Assembly (NCBI GenBank): GCA_039177555.1
Contig: JBCDFV010000033.1
Span: 1-45,149 of the forward strand
Length of the DNA: 45,149 bases
Source: JANQGH01 sp039177555
GTDB taxonomy: Bacteria > Pseudomonadota > Alphaproteobacteria > DSM-16000 > Inquilinaceae
Direction of reading: 5' to 3'
Part shown: positions 1 to 8,302 of the stretch, piece after piece
Position numbering within the stretch: position 1 is the first letter of the stretch
How the letters are laid out: each line of letters opens with the position of its first letter
Translations under genes and position numbers: made by a program
Notes under the pieces: generated by a model
The model's input: the letters and a program-made list of their open reading frames with translations, nothing else
Database searches by the model: none
What the model was told of the DNA's origin: nothing

Positions 1-377
1 GCAAAGCGCACACGACCGTAGCGAAACATCCAGACCGGCAAAGTACTCCATCATCAATCTCCCATGATCACAGAATGTCTCTGATCCTAACGGGAGCTCA
101 ACCTCAGATCAGGGTCAGCCCAATTACGCATGCTTGGAGCCGAAACCAAAATCGCATTCATGACGTGAAACCGTTGCTAAAGGCCAAAATCTGCCGTTCG
201 CGCCTCGGACCGAATGCTGCAATGCGGCCCCTCAAAGCTGCCACTGGCGAAGGTGTTGTCCGATTGCAGCAACAACTTTATGGACCCAGCGCACCAAGCG
301 AGGCATCGAGAAGCAAAGCTGCGCAAGTGCACCTGAGCCCCTACCCATCTGGCCCCATGCTGCAGTAAGCTTCTACA
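1..377. other. Left-edge stretch without a recognisable gene
   Basis: About 375 bases at the left edge. The only open frame (75-368, plus strand) gives 97 residues with no recognisable domain, no clear ribosome-binding site and a composition typical of chance reading. No tRNA, integrase, repeat or terminator was seen. The DNA has the same AT-richer look as the three genes that follow, so it probably belongs to the same acquired segment, whose left end lies outside the window. Confidence 0.4.
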
Positions 378-1307
378 ATGGCCTACCCGATTGAAAGGAA
401 GCTGGTCGTAGCGGTTTCTTCAACGGCACTTTTTGATTTCACCGTTGAGCACAAAATCTACCAAGACGAAGGGGTTGAGGCGTTTCGAGCATATCAGCTC
501 GCGAACCGTTCGACTCCACCACCACCAGGCGCAGCGTTTCCATTCATTAGGAGACTGTTACACCTGAACCGAGTCTTTTCCGACATGGTGCCAGTCGAAG
601 TTGTCCTTCTTTCGCGCAATCACCCTGACGCGGGGCTACGAGTCATGGACGCATTGCCGCACTACGAGCTCGACATTACTCGAGCGTTCTTCTTAGCTGG
701 GGAAACACCGTACCCATACATGAAATCCGTGAATGCTGTTCTTTACCTCAGCACCGACAAAGGAGAGGTGAGGGAAGCCGTCAAAAATGGCCATCCTGCT
801 GGACATGTGCTCCCAAGCAAAATTGATGACACGGAAGACCTCGAACAGTCGTCTCTTCGTATCGCATTCGATTTCGACGGCGTCATAGTGGACGACGAAG
901 CTGAAGGTGTTTATGCCGATGGTGGGCTCCCCCTATTCCATCATTACGAACAGGAAAACAGAAAGCGCCCGTTAAACTCTGGTCCACTTTTTCCTCTGTT
1001 GAAGCGCATATCAGATCTACAAAAACTAGAAATCGAACGCCTTGGAACCGCAAACCTCAAGAACAAGAGAATTCGCGTCGCAATCGTGACGGCTCGGAAT
1101 GCGCCGGCCCACGAGCGTCTGATTACTACAATGAAGAACTACGATATCGACGTAGATGAGTTATTCCTGGCCGGCGGTATCGAAAAAAAGAACATTCTCG
1201 ATGTTCTACAGCCGCACATCTTCTTCGATGATCAGTTAGGTCATTTAGAACCTGCGTCCTCGAACACGCCTTGCGTACACATCCCGTTTGGGATCCGCAA
1301 TCCGTGA
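378..1307 (+). CDS. Cytosolic-type 5'-nucleotidase (NT5C1 / PF06189-like)
   Basis: 309 residues, resembling the cytosolic 5'-nucleotidase I family, which removes the phosphate from nucleoside monophosphates. The first half (from about residue 8, RKLVVAVSSTALFD) matches the family's conserved N-terminal domain. The second half carries a HAD-type acidic motif, DFDGVIVDDEAEG, near residue 164, where the first two aspartates would be nucleophile and acid/base. A threonine motif, IVTARNAPAHER, follows, and a C-terminal FFDD near residue 281 would bind magnesium. Length fits the family. It is soluble, with no signal peptide. The ATG has no strong ribosome-binding site. Codon use is AT-richer than in the core genes downstream. 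It lies 194 bases ahead of the DUF5131-TcmP pair on the same strand. Family assignment is fairly sure; the physiological substrate and any link to the next two genes are inference. Confidence 0.8.
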   Translation: MAYPIERKLVVAVSSTALFDFTVEHKIYQDEGVEAFRAYQLANRSTPPPPGAAFPFIRRLLHLNRVFSDMVPVEVVLLSRNHPDAGLRVMDALPHYELDITRAFFLAGETPYPYMKSVNAVLYLSTDKGEVREAVKNGHPAGHVLPSKIDDTEDLEQSSLRIAFDFDGVIVDDEAEGVYADGGLPLFHHYEQENRKRPLNSGPLFPLLKRISDLQKLEIERLGTANLKNKRIRVAIVTARNAPAHERLITTMKNYDIDVDELFLAGGIEKKNILDVLQPHIFFDDQLGHLEPASSNTPCVHIPFGIRNP

Positions 1308-1501
1308 TTTGCCTGACGGATCGTCTCAGATCCCTTGAGGATTCAGCCCCCACAGGCAAAACCGCCGAGGAGTTTTCTGTTCTAAAATGCCAACATGCGT
1401 CGTTGGGAAGCATGAAAAGTTCATGTATTGTTCTTTTTCCTCAACGACAAAAAACGGTCCATAAGCTAGTAGTCGGTCACCAGCCTGGTTCGGAACGATA
1501 G

Positions 1502-2278
1502 ATGGCAGAAACTCAAATCGAATGGACAGATGCGACTTGGAACCCGGTCGCTGGATGCACAATACAGTCAGCAGGATGCACCCATTGCTATGCAATGCAA
1601 ATGGCAAAGCGCCTTGAAGCAATGGGCATGGAGAAGTATCAGGGTCTGACACGCCGCAGTGGGGATCGAACAGTCTGGACGGGTGTTGTCAGACTCGATG
1701 AGAGGTCCCTAGACGTTCCACTCAGATGGAAGAAACCGCGGAAAATCTTCGTCAACTCGATGAGTGACCTTTTCCACGATCAAGTGCCAGACAGCTTTGT
1801 CGAGAAGGTCTGGGGTGTGATGCGCCAGACGCCTCAGCATCACTATCAAATTCTGACAAAACGGCCTGATCGGATGGCCGATACCGTTGGAAAGATGTCG
1901 GGTCCAGCCCTGGCCAATGTCTGGCTGGGTACGAGCGTAGAAGACAGTAAAGTCTTGCATCGAATCGACGACCTGAGACGGGTGCCGGCCGCTATCCGAT
2001 TCATATCATTTGAACCGCTTATCGGCTCAGTTGGGCGCGTAGACCTTGCGGGCGTCCATTGGGCGATTGTTGGCGGCGAGAGCGGCAGCCACGCGCGGCC
2101 GATCCGCGAAGAGTGGATTGATGAGATCCATGAGCAATGCGTTGATCAATCGGTGGCGTTCTTCTTCAAACAATGGGGCACGTGGGGCAAAGATAACAAG
2201 AAGCGTTCGAAGAAGGCGAATGGCCGCGAATATCGCGGGAGGTTCTGGGATGAGATGCCGGTCACCACAGCATTGTAA
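1502..2278 (+). CDS. Three-Cys-motif Gp37/Gp68 family protein (DUF5131)
   Basis: 258 residues of the Gp37/Gp68 family (PF07505/DUF5131), found in phages and bacteria. The start, QIEWTDATWNPVAGC, is diagnostic. Three cysteines follow as C19-x6-C26-x2-C29-Y, a pattern resembling the iron-sulfur ligands of radical-SAM enzymes, so the family is suspected to be radical-SAM related, though no reaction is known to me. Other conserved stretches are KIFVNSMSDLFHD, ILTKRPDR, NVWLGTSVED, ISFEPLIG and VGGESGSHARPI, typical of a TIM-barrel-like fold. The C-terminal FFFKQWGTWG is also characteristic. No export signal is present. It is followed after 24 bases by the TcmP gene, the family's usual partner, which supports joint function. 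Substrate and role are not known. Confidence 0.88.
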   Translation: MAETQIEWTDATWNPVAGCTIQSAGCTHCYAMQMAKRLEAMGMEKYQGLTRRSGDRTVWTGVVRLDERSLDVPLRWKKPRKIFVNSMSDLFHDQVPDSFVEKVWGVMRQTPQHHYQILTKRPDRMADTVGKMSGPALANVWLGTSVEDSKVLHRIDDLRRVPAAIRFISFEPLIGSVGRVDLAGVHWAIVGGESGSHARPIREEWIDEIHEQCVDQSVAFFFKQWGTWGKDNKKRSKKANGREYRGRFWDEMPVTTAL

Positions 2279-2302
2279 CATCTGGATGGAATTGAGGCCC
2301 GG

Positions 2303-3565
2303 ATGGCCAAGAAACAATATGATTGGCTGAATGGGGCCGAACTGCTTGATCACACAAGACGCAAGCTCAAGATCCTTGACGACTACCTGTTCGACTATCT
2401 GACGATCCGATGCCAACTGCCGCAGCAGCAGAAATTCCGCTTGGCGATTGTTGACGGATTTGCTGGGGGCGGTCGCTATCGCTGCGGTTCGGCGGGATCA
2501 CCGATCGTCTTCATCCAAGGGTTGGAGCGGACACTCAACAAGATCAACATTGATCGGGCGGTTCAAGGTCTCGGGGCGATCGAACTTGAATGCCTGTTGA
2601 TCCTCAACGATCGGGACACCGGCGTTGTCGAGCTCCTCAAATCTAACTGTGCGCCGCTCTTGGCGGCCATCAAGACACAATCGCCCAAGCTACACGTGCA
2701 ACCGGTCTTCTTGTCGGAGACCTTTGAGAGGGCATACCCAGGGATCAAAGCCTTGATCCAGCAAGGCAGGTACCGCAACGTTTTGTTCAATCTCGACCAG
2801 TGTGGCGTATCACAGATCCGGCTCGAAACCGTTCTCGACATCATGAATGTCAGCCCATCGGTCGAGATTTTCTACACCTTCATGGTCAAGTCACTCCTCG
2901 CCTATCTCTCCAAGAGCAATCCCAAACTCTTGGCCTCTCAACTGAAAGCATTGGACGTGAGCGCGAGTGAGCAGACGAAGCTGCACGAAGGCAAAAACAA
3001 TGACGCGTGGATGGGCGCCGCGGAACGTCTTGTATTCGAGAATTTCCATCGCTTCGCCCGATATGTGAGTCCATTCTCCATCAACAATCCGGACGGGTGG
3101 CGCTACTGGCTAATCCATTTCTCAAATTCATACCGTGCACGGCAGGCGTACAATATGGTGCTGCATGACAACGCTTCGGCACAGGCCCATTTCGGTCGAT
3201 CAGGGCTGAACATGCTGAGCTACGATCCGCGCGACGATGAAGGTCAGGCATATCTATTCGACACATCCGGCAGACAAAACGCCAGAGACCAGCTGATGTA
3301 TGACATCCCGCGTCTTGTGACTGATCATGGAGATGCGATCGGTGTGGAGGCCTTCTACGAAGGCATCTACAATCTCACTCCGGCGCACCGAGATGACATC
3401 CACACGGCAATCGGCAACAACGCCGATCTCGAAGTATTTACGCCCTCTGGCGGCAAACGTCAGAAGTCGAAGACAATATCCGCCGGCGACACTCTCAAGC
3501 TCAAAAGCCAGAAGAGTTTCTTTCCCATGTTTCCTCCGCTGCCCTCGAAAGGGCGGAAACTCTAG
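2303..3565 (+). CDS. tcmP: Three-Cys-motif partner protein TcmP
   Basis: 420 residues matching TcmP, a family defined by its habit of sitting beside DUF5131 proteins. The ATG follows a TTGAGG ribosome-binding site by 7 bases. The N-terminal half contains AIVDGFAGGGRY (residues 48-59), which looks like the glycine-rich motif I of class I SAM-dependent methyltransferases. VLFNLDQCG, near residue 160, sits where a catalytic motif IV (D-P-P-type) would be expected. The C-terminal 100 residues look like a small basic domain ending in KSFFPMFPPLPSKGRKL. This suggests a Rossmann-fold nucleic-acid or small-molecule methyltransferase relative, working with the putative radical-SAM-like partner, but that is inference. 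AT-richer than the neighbouring core. The gene ends 200 bases before prfB, which runs the other way. Confidence 0.85.
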   Translation: MAKKQYDWLNGAELLDHTRRKLKILDDYLFDYLTIRCQLPQQQKFRLAIVDGFAGGGRYRCGSAGSPIVFIQGLERTLNKINIDRAVQGLGAIELECLLILNDRDTGVVELLKSNCAPLLAAIKTQSPKLHVQPVFLSETFERAYPGIKALIQQGRYRNVLFNLDQCGVSQIRLETVLDIMNVSPSVEIFYTFMVKSLLAYLSKSNPKLLASQLKALDVSASEQTKLHEGKNNDAWMGAAERLVFENFHRFARYVSPFSINNPDGWRYWLIHFSNSYRARQAYNMVLHDNASAQAHFGRSGLNMLSYDPRDDEGQAYLFDTSGRQNARDQLMYDIPRLVTDHGDAIGVEAFYEGIYNLTPAHRDDIHTAIGNNADLEVFTPSGGKRQKSKTISAGDTLKLKSQKSFFPMFPPLPSKGRKL

Positions 3566-3766
3566 TGGTCTCCGCAGCAGATTTGTGGCGCATTAAGAAC
3601 TGTTCAAGCTCGATGTCTGCTTTGGCGAAATGTTAGTGAGCCTGTCGCGTCGGCAGCGAATGACCGACTCCCACCCAGCTTGGTTGGCACGAGGTCCGGT
3701 AATGAACGTCGGTAGTGTTGGCTTAGTGAGCGTTCGAATGTCGACAAAAGGGCGAACCCCCTGCCC
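3566..3766. other. Junction between accessory segment and prfB
   Basis: About 200 bases between the ends of tcmP (plus) and prfB (minus). No terminator with a T-run, tRNA or integrase site was seen. The 9-mer TTAGTGAGC occurs at 3633-3641 and again at 3723-3731 in the same orientation. Base composition changes from AT-richer on the left to strongly GC-rich at about 3760, so the island-to-core boundary is probably here. Confidence 0.4.
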
Positions 3767-4895
3767 CTACCCCGCCGCCGTCGTCTCCCCCTCGTCCCCA
3801 CCCAGCTTCGCCGCCAGCGCCGCCTCCAGGAACATGTCGATGTCGCCGTCCAGCACGGCGCCGCTGTTGCCCGTCTCCACGGACGTGCGCAGGTCCTTCA
3901 CCATCTGGTAGGGCTGCAGGACGTAGGAGCGGATTTGGTGGCCCCAGGCGATGTCGCTTTTGGCGTCGGCGTCGGCCTGGGCTTCGGCCTCGCGCTTTTT
4001 GAGTTCCGCGTCGTAGAGCCTGGCCTTTAGCATCTCCATGGCCTGGGCGCGGTTGCGGTGCTGGGAGCGGTCGTTTTGGCATTGCGCCACGATGCCGGTG
4101 GGGATGTGGGTGATGCGCACGGCACTGTCGGTGCGGTTCACGTGCTGGCCGCCGGCGCCCGAGGCGCGGTAGGTGTCGATGCGCAGATCCTTGTCCTCGA
4201 TGACGATGTCGATGGAATCGTCGATCACCGGCGAGACGGAGACGGAGGCGAAGCTGGTGTGCCGCCTTGCCTGGCTGTCGAACGGGCTGATGCGCACCAG
4301 CCGGTGCACGCCGGACTCGCTTTTCAGCCAGCCATAGGCGTTGTGGCCCTTGACCTGGATGGTGGCGGATTTGATGCCGGCCTCTTCGCCCGGGCTTTCC
4401 TCCATCCAGTCGGTCTTGTAGCCGTGGGCGTCGCACCAGCGCACATACATGCGCAGCAGCATCTCGCACCAATCCTGCGCCTCGGTGCCGCCGGCGCCGG
4501 CATTGACCTCCAGATAGCAGTCATTGCCGTCCGCCTCGCCCGACAGCAGGCTTTCAAGCTGCTTCTTCGCCGCGCGGTCGCGGATCTTGCCTAAAGTCGC
4601 CTCGGCCTCGGCGACGACCTCCTGGTCGTCCTCCGCCTCGCCCAGCTCGATCAGGTCGATCGTGTCGCGATAATCCTGGCTGAGGCCGTCGAACTCGCCG
4701 AGCGCGGTGTCGAGATGGTTACGCTCGCGCAGCAGCTTCTGGGCCTTGTCCGGGTCGTTCCAGAGGTCCGGGTCCTCGGCCAGCGCGTTCAGTTCAGCCA
4801 GGCGCTTTTGGGCTTGGTCATAGTCAAAGAGACCTCCTCAGCAGGCCTAAGGACTGCTCGATCTCAGAGGACATGCTTTGGATTTCAGCACGCAT
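3767..4895 (-). CDS. prfB: Peptide chain release factor 2, read through a programmed +1 frameshift
   Basis: RF2 ends translation at UGA and UAA codons. The gene is in two frames. Frame 0 starts at the ATG at 4895 (MRAEIQSMSSEIEQSLGLL) and meets TGA at 4826-4824 after 23 codons. The +1 frame continues from GAC (4825-4823) for 352 residues, giving 375 in total, normal for RF2. The later part shows SPFDSQARRHTS (the SPF stop-recognition motif), SGAGGQHVNRTDSAVRITH (the GGQ peptide-release motif) and QCQNDRSQHRNRAQAM. Annotating only the uninterrupted frame from the internal ATG at 4462 would lose about 140 residues. It lies downstream of mrcA on the same strand, an order I recall as common in alphaproteobacteria. 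Identification is certain. Confidence 0.97.
4824..4838 (-). promoter_or_regulatory. prfB: prfB programmed +1 frameshift site
   Basis: Reading the minus strand, the sequence is AGG AGG TCT CTT TGA C. A Shine-Dalgarno-like AGGAGG (4838-4833) sits 3 bases before the slippery codon CTT (4829-4827), and the in-frame stop TGA (4826-4824) is followed by C. This is the standard autoregulatory site of prfB: low RF2 slows reading of the UGA and lets the ribosome slip +1 to GAC. The protein sequence stays homologous across the shift (LLRRSL then DYDQAQKRL). Confidence 0.95.
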
Positions 4896-4988
4896 TTTGC
4901 GAGTTCCGTGCGCTTCGGGATTCGTCTGTCAGGCCAGCCATTTAGGGAGATTCGCAGGGCCTGTAAAGGCTGGCACAGGTGAAGATTC

Positions 4989-7451
4989 CTAATACAGGCC
5001 GCCGGTTCCCTGGGTCGCGGCGCCGATGCTCTCGCCAAAGCCGGTGCGCGGGCCGGCGGCGGCCTCGGTGGCGCTGATCGCAGGCGCGGTGCCGGTGCGG
5101 AACGGCTGCAACAGGCCGCCGCCGTCCGCCGCCAACAGGCCGGTTTCGGCGTCCACGGCGACCATTTCGATGCCCTCGGGCGGTGCGGTGAACTCGCCCG
5201 GATCGGTGCCGTCCAGGGCCTCCGCCATGAAGGCGCCGAAGATCGGTGCGGCGACGGAACCGCCGGTCTCGCGCGGGCCCAAGGTGCGCGGATTGTCGAA
5301 GCCGACAAACACGCCTACCGCGAGATTGGGCGAGAAACCGACGAACCAGGCGTCATAGACATCGTTGGTGGTGCCGGTCTTGCCGGCTAGGGGCAGGCCC
5401 AGGGCGTTGAGGCGCGCCGCCGTGCCGCGCTGGACCACGCCTTGCAGCATGGAGGTGAGCTGATAGGTCGTGACCGGGTCGTTGATCAGCGCGCGCTGGT
5501 CGGCCAGGGCCGGCGGCGCCAGACCGTCGCGCCATTCGGGCTGGCGGCAGACATCGCACACCAGCGCATCGTGCCGATAGACGGTGTGGCCGTAGCGGTC
5601 CTGGATGCGGTCGATCAGCGTCGGCGTGATTTGGCGGCCGCCATTGGCGACCATGGCATAGGCGTTGGTCAGCGCCATCGGCGTCACCTCGCCGGCACCC
5701 AGCGCCATCGAATAGAGCAGCGGCATGTCGTCATAGATGCCGAAGGTGCGCGCGACCTCTCGCACCGGGTCGAGGCCGATTTCCTGCAGGATACGCACGG
5801 TCATGAGGTTGCGCGAGCGCTCGACGCCGACGCGCATCGGCACGGGGCCAAGCTGGGTGCCGTCATAGTTGGACGGTCGATAGTCGGGCTGGCCTTCCTG
5901 GCGGATGGCCAGCGGGATGTCCAAGACGATGGTCGACGGCGTGTAGCCCTGGTTCAAGGCGGCCAGATAGACGAACGGCTTGAACGCCGAGCCGGGCTGG
6001 CGCGCGGCCTGGGTGGCGCGGTTGAACTCGCTCGCGTCGAAGTCATAGCCGCCGACCATGGCCAGCACGCGGCCGGTCTCGGGATCGATCGCCACCAGCG
6101 CGCCCTGCACGTCCGGCACCTGGCGCAGGGCGTAGAGGCCGGCGAAGTCCTGCGGGGTCTCGTCGCCCTCCAACGTGGCGTCGGCGCCGGCGGGCACGTC
6201 GGCCAAGCGTTCGACCAGAATGACGTCGCCGAGGGTGAGCGCATCGTCGACCGAGTTCGGCGCCGACCCGACCCGCTGGCCCGGTAGCCAGGGGATCGCC
6301 CATTCCAGCCCGTTGGTCGTGATCAGACCCCTGGTACGGTCGGAAAAGCCGAGAATGGCGGTGTCCGCGCCCTCCTCCACCTCCAGCACCACGGCCAGTT
6401 GCCAGCCCTCATGGGCGCCGCCGGGCATGTCCATCAACGCCAGTTGCCCCGGCCAGTCGTCAAAGGCTTCCATCACCTCGATCGGGCCGCGATAGCCGTG
6501 GCGCAGATCGTAGGTTTCCAGCCCCTCGCGCAGCACCCGCTCGGCGATTTCCTGCAGGCGCGGGTCCATGGTGGTGTAGACGGTCAGGCCGCCTTCGTAG
6601 AGCTGGTCGCTGCCATAAAGGCGCTGCAACTCGCGCCGGACTTCCTCGGAGAAATAGCCGGTTTCGATGAACTCGGCCCGGCGGCTGTCGACGACCACCA
6701 GGGGTTCGGCGTTGGCGGCCTCCGCCTCCTCCGCCGTGATCGCGCCATCCTCGAACATGCGCCCGAGCACATAGGCGCGCCGGCCAAGTGCCTCGCCCAT
6801 GTTGGTGCGCGGATCATAGTTGCTGGGCGCCTTGGGCAGGGCCGCCAGATAGGCCGCCTCGGCCAAGGTCAGGTCCGACAGGGGCTTGTTAAAGTAAATC
6901 AATGAGGCGGCGGCGATGCCGTAAGCGCCCCGCCCGAGATAGATTTCATTGAAAAACAGCTCAAGGATCTCGTCCTTGCTTAGCACCCGCTCGATGCGCA
7001 CGGCCAATAGCTGTTCGCGCAGCTTCCGGGTCAGTGTGACCTCGTTGGTCAAGAGGAAGTTGCGCGCGACAAGCTGGGTGATGGTCGAGGCGCCGATCAG
7101 CCGCCTGCCCTGGATCGCGTTGCGCACATTGGTGACGATGGCACGCGCGATGCCCAGCGGGTCGATGCCCGAATGGGTGTAGAAATGCTGGTCCTCGGCG
7201 GAAACGAAGGCCTGGATGACGTGCGGCGGTATCGCCTCGATCGGCACGAAGACCCGGTTTTCGGTGGCGTATTCGGCCATGATGCGGCCGTCGTCGGCAT
7301 GCAGCCGCGTCACCACCGCCGGCTCGTAGCTTTGCAGCTGCGTGAAATCCGGCAGGTCCTGGTTCAAGTAATAGACCAGGCCAATGCCCGCCACGGCGCC
7401 AAGCACGCCGAGGGACGAGAGGATCGCTAACAACCAGCCCAGTTTACGCAC
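4989..7451 (-). CDS. mrcA: Penicillin-binding protein 1A (bifunctional class A PBP)
   Basis: 820 residues from the GTG at 7451; a TTG at 7511 would add 20 unlikely residues ahead of the membrane anchor. It polymerises and crosslinks peptidoglycan in the periplasm. The N-terminal transmembrane segment is LGWLLAILSSLGVLGAVAG. The glycosyltransferase domain has the catalytic Glu in SAEDQHFYTHSG (near residue 86), then GASTITQLVARN and FFNEIYLGRGAYGI. The transpeptidase domain has the serine motif QPGSAFKPF (SxxK), SRN as SxN, and KTGTT. An insert between the domains matches PBP1A rather than PBP1B. It is followed after 93 bases by prfB. No signal for regulation was seen. The amidase gene I would expect beside it in related genomes is absent here. 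Confidence 0.95.
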   Translation of the reverse strand: MRKLGWLLAILSSLGVLGAVAGIGLVYYLNQDLPDFTQLQSYEPAVVTRLHADDGRIMAEYATENRVFVPIEAIPPHVIQAFVSAEDQHFYTHSGIDPLGIARAIVTNVRNAIQGRRLIGASTITQLVARNFLLTNEVTLTRKLREQLLAVRIERVLSKDEILELFFNEIYLGRGAYGIAAASLIYFNKPLSDLTLAEAAYLAALPKAPSNYDPRTNMGEALGRRAYVLGRMFEDGAITAEEAEAANAEPLVVVDSRRAEFIETGYFSEEVRRELQRLYGSDQLYEGGLTVYTTMDPRLQEIAERVLREGLETYDLRHGYRGPIEVMEAFDDWPGQLALMDMPGGAHEGWQLAVVLEVEEGADTAILGFSDRTRGLITTNGLEWAIPWLPGQRVGSAPNSVDDALTLGDVILVERLADVPAGADATLEGDETPQDFAGLYALRQVPDVQGALVAIDPETGRVLAMVGGYDFDASEFNRATQAARQPGSAFKPFVYLAALNQGYTPSTIVLDIPLAIRQEGQPDYRPSNYDGTQLGPVPMRVGVERSRNLMTVRILQEIGLDPVREVARTFGIYDDMPLLYSMALGAGEVTPMALTNAYAMVANGGRQITPTLIDRIQDRYGHTVYRHDALVCDVCRQPEWRDGLAPPALADQRALINDPVTTYQLTSMLQGVVQRGTAARLNALGLPLAGKTGTTNDVYDAWFVGFSPNLAVGVFVGFDNPRTLGPRETGGSVAAPIFGAFMAEALDGTDPGEFTAPPEGIEMVAVDAETGLLAADGGGLLQPFRTGTAPAISATEAAAGPRTGFGESIGAATQGTGGLY

Positions 7452-8302
7452 GATATGCCGGCCCAAAGGTTCGAACCAAATACAGCGCCCGCATTCTACA
7501 CCCCGCGACAAGCGGCCGAGAACGGGTCACGTCACACGCGGCTGAATAATCGCGAAGCATGGCGGGATCGTGGCCTATCGACGATTGCATCGCGTGTTCG
7601 ATTTTGCCGGCCATTTTGCTGGCTGTCGTTTCGCGGCCCCTCAACGCCAACCGCCGAAGACCAGACCATTTGCATGAGATACCCGGCCACAAAACGACCA
7701 TAACGAGCCAACACCGATCCATGTCGACGAACAGTAACAAGGCGACGGCCTTCCTACAAAAGGTGCCGAATCAGAGGCATCGATCCATCAAATGAGATAT
7801 TGCCTTAATTTTGGGCGAAGGGCCAGGGAAGGCAGGCATAGAACACTGCAAACGATTTCATGGATTGTCCAACCGCGGCGTTATCGTTAATGTGGACTTG
7901 CGACAAACCGTGCGGCGGGTTGGCGCACATCAGGTTGGATGTGGGCTGCCTCGTATCGCATCGCGAGTCGGTGGGCCGGCAATGCCCGTCCGCAAGAATG
8001 CGGAATGGCGATATCTGCGCCGGTCGCTGGAAATGTTCCTTCCGCCACACCATTTTCCGGTGTGGTTCATCGACGATGGCGAGTGTGATTGCCGTGCGGC
8101 CACAATGGTGAAGCCGGCCTGGGCCCGCGTTGAAGCGGGTTTGGCGCGGTGATCGTGGTCGACGTTGAACAGGCCAGCTTGGAAAGCGCCGTTCGATTTC
8201 TTTTGCCTCGGTCATCGATGGTTTCTTCAATACTAGAGCGGCGGGCCGCCGACACGTAAGTCGCGCGAGCCGATTGGCCCCGCCGCGGAGACAAAAACAA
8301 TT
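7452..8302. other. Long gene-free stretch between mrcA and rne
   Basis: About 850 bases between divergent genes. No open frame here gives a recognisable protein; a plus-strand frame at 7811-8152 (113 residues) shows no domain. It probably holds both promoters and a long rne 5' leader, since RNase E commonly controls its own mRNA through the leader. A hairpin CCACACC/GGTGTGG lies at 8045-8065 (7-base loop). A GC-rich palindrome, CGGCGGGCCGCCG, lies near 8239-8251. A GGAG at about 8287-8290 precedes the rne ATG. Confidence 0.5.

Noticed and set aside
75..368. 97-residue plus-strand frame at the left edge
   Set aside because: No domain, no ribosome-binding site and no conserved context; treated as non-coding.
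7468..7477. GGTTCGAACC, a possible tRNA T-arm
   Set aside because: Flanking bases do not form a T-stem and no acceptor or anticodon arm could be folded.
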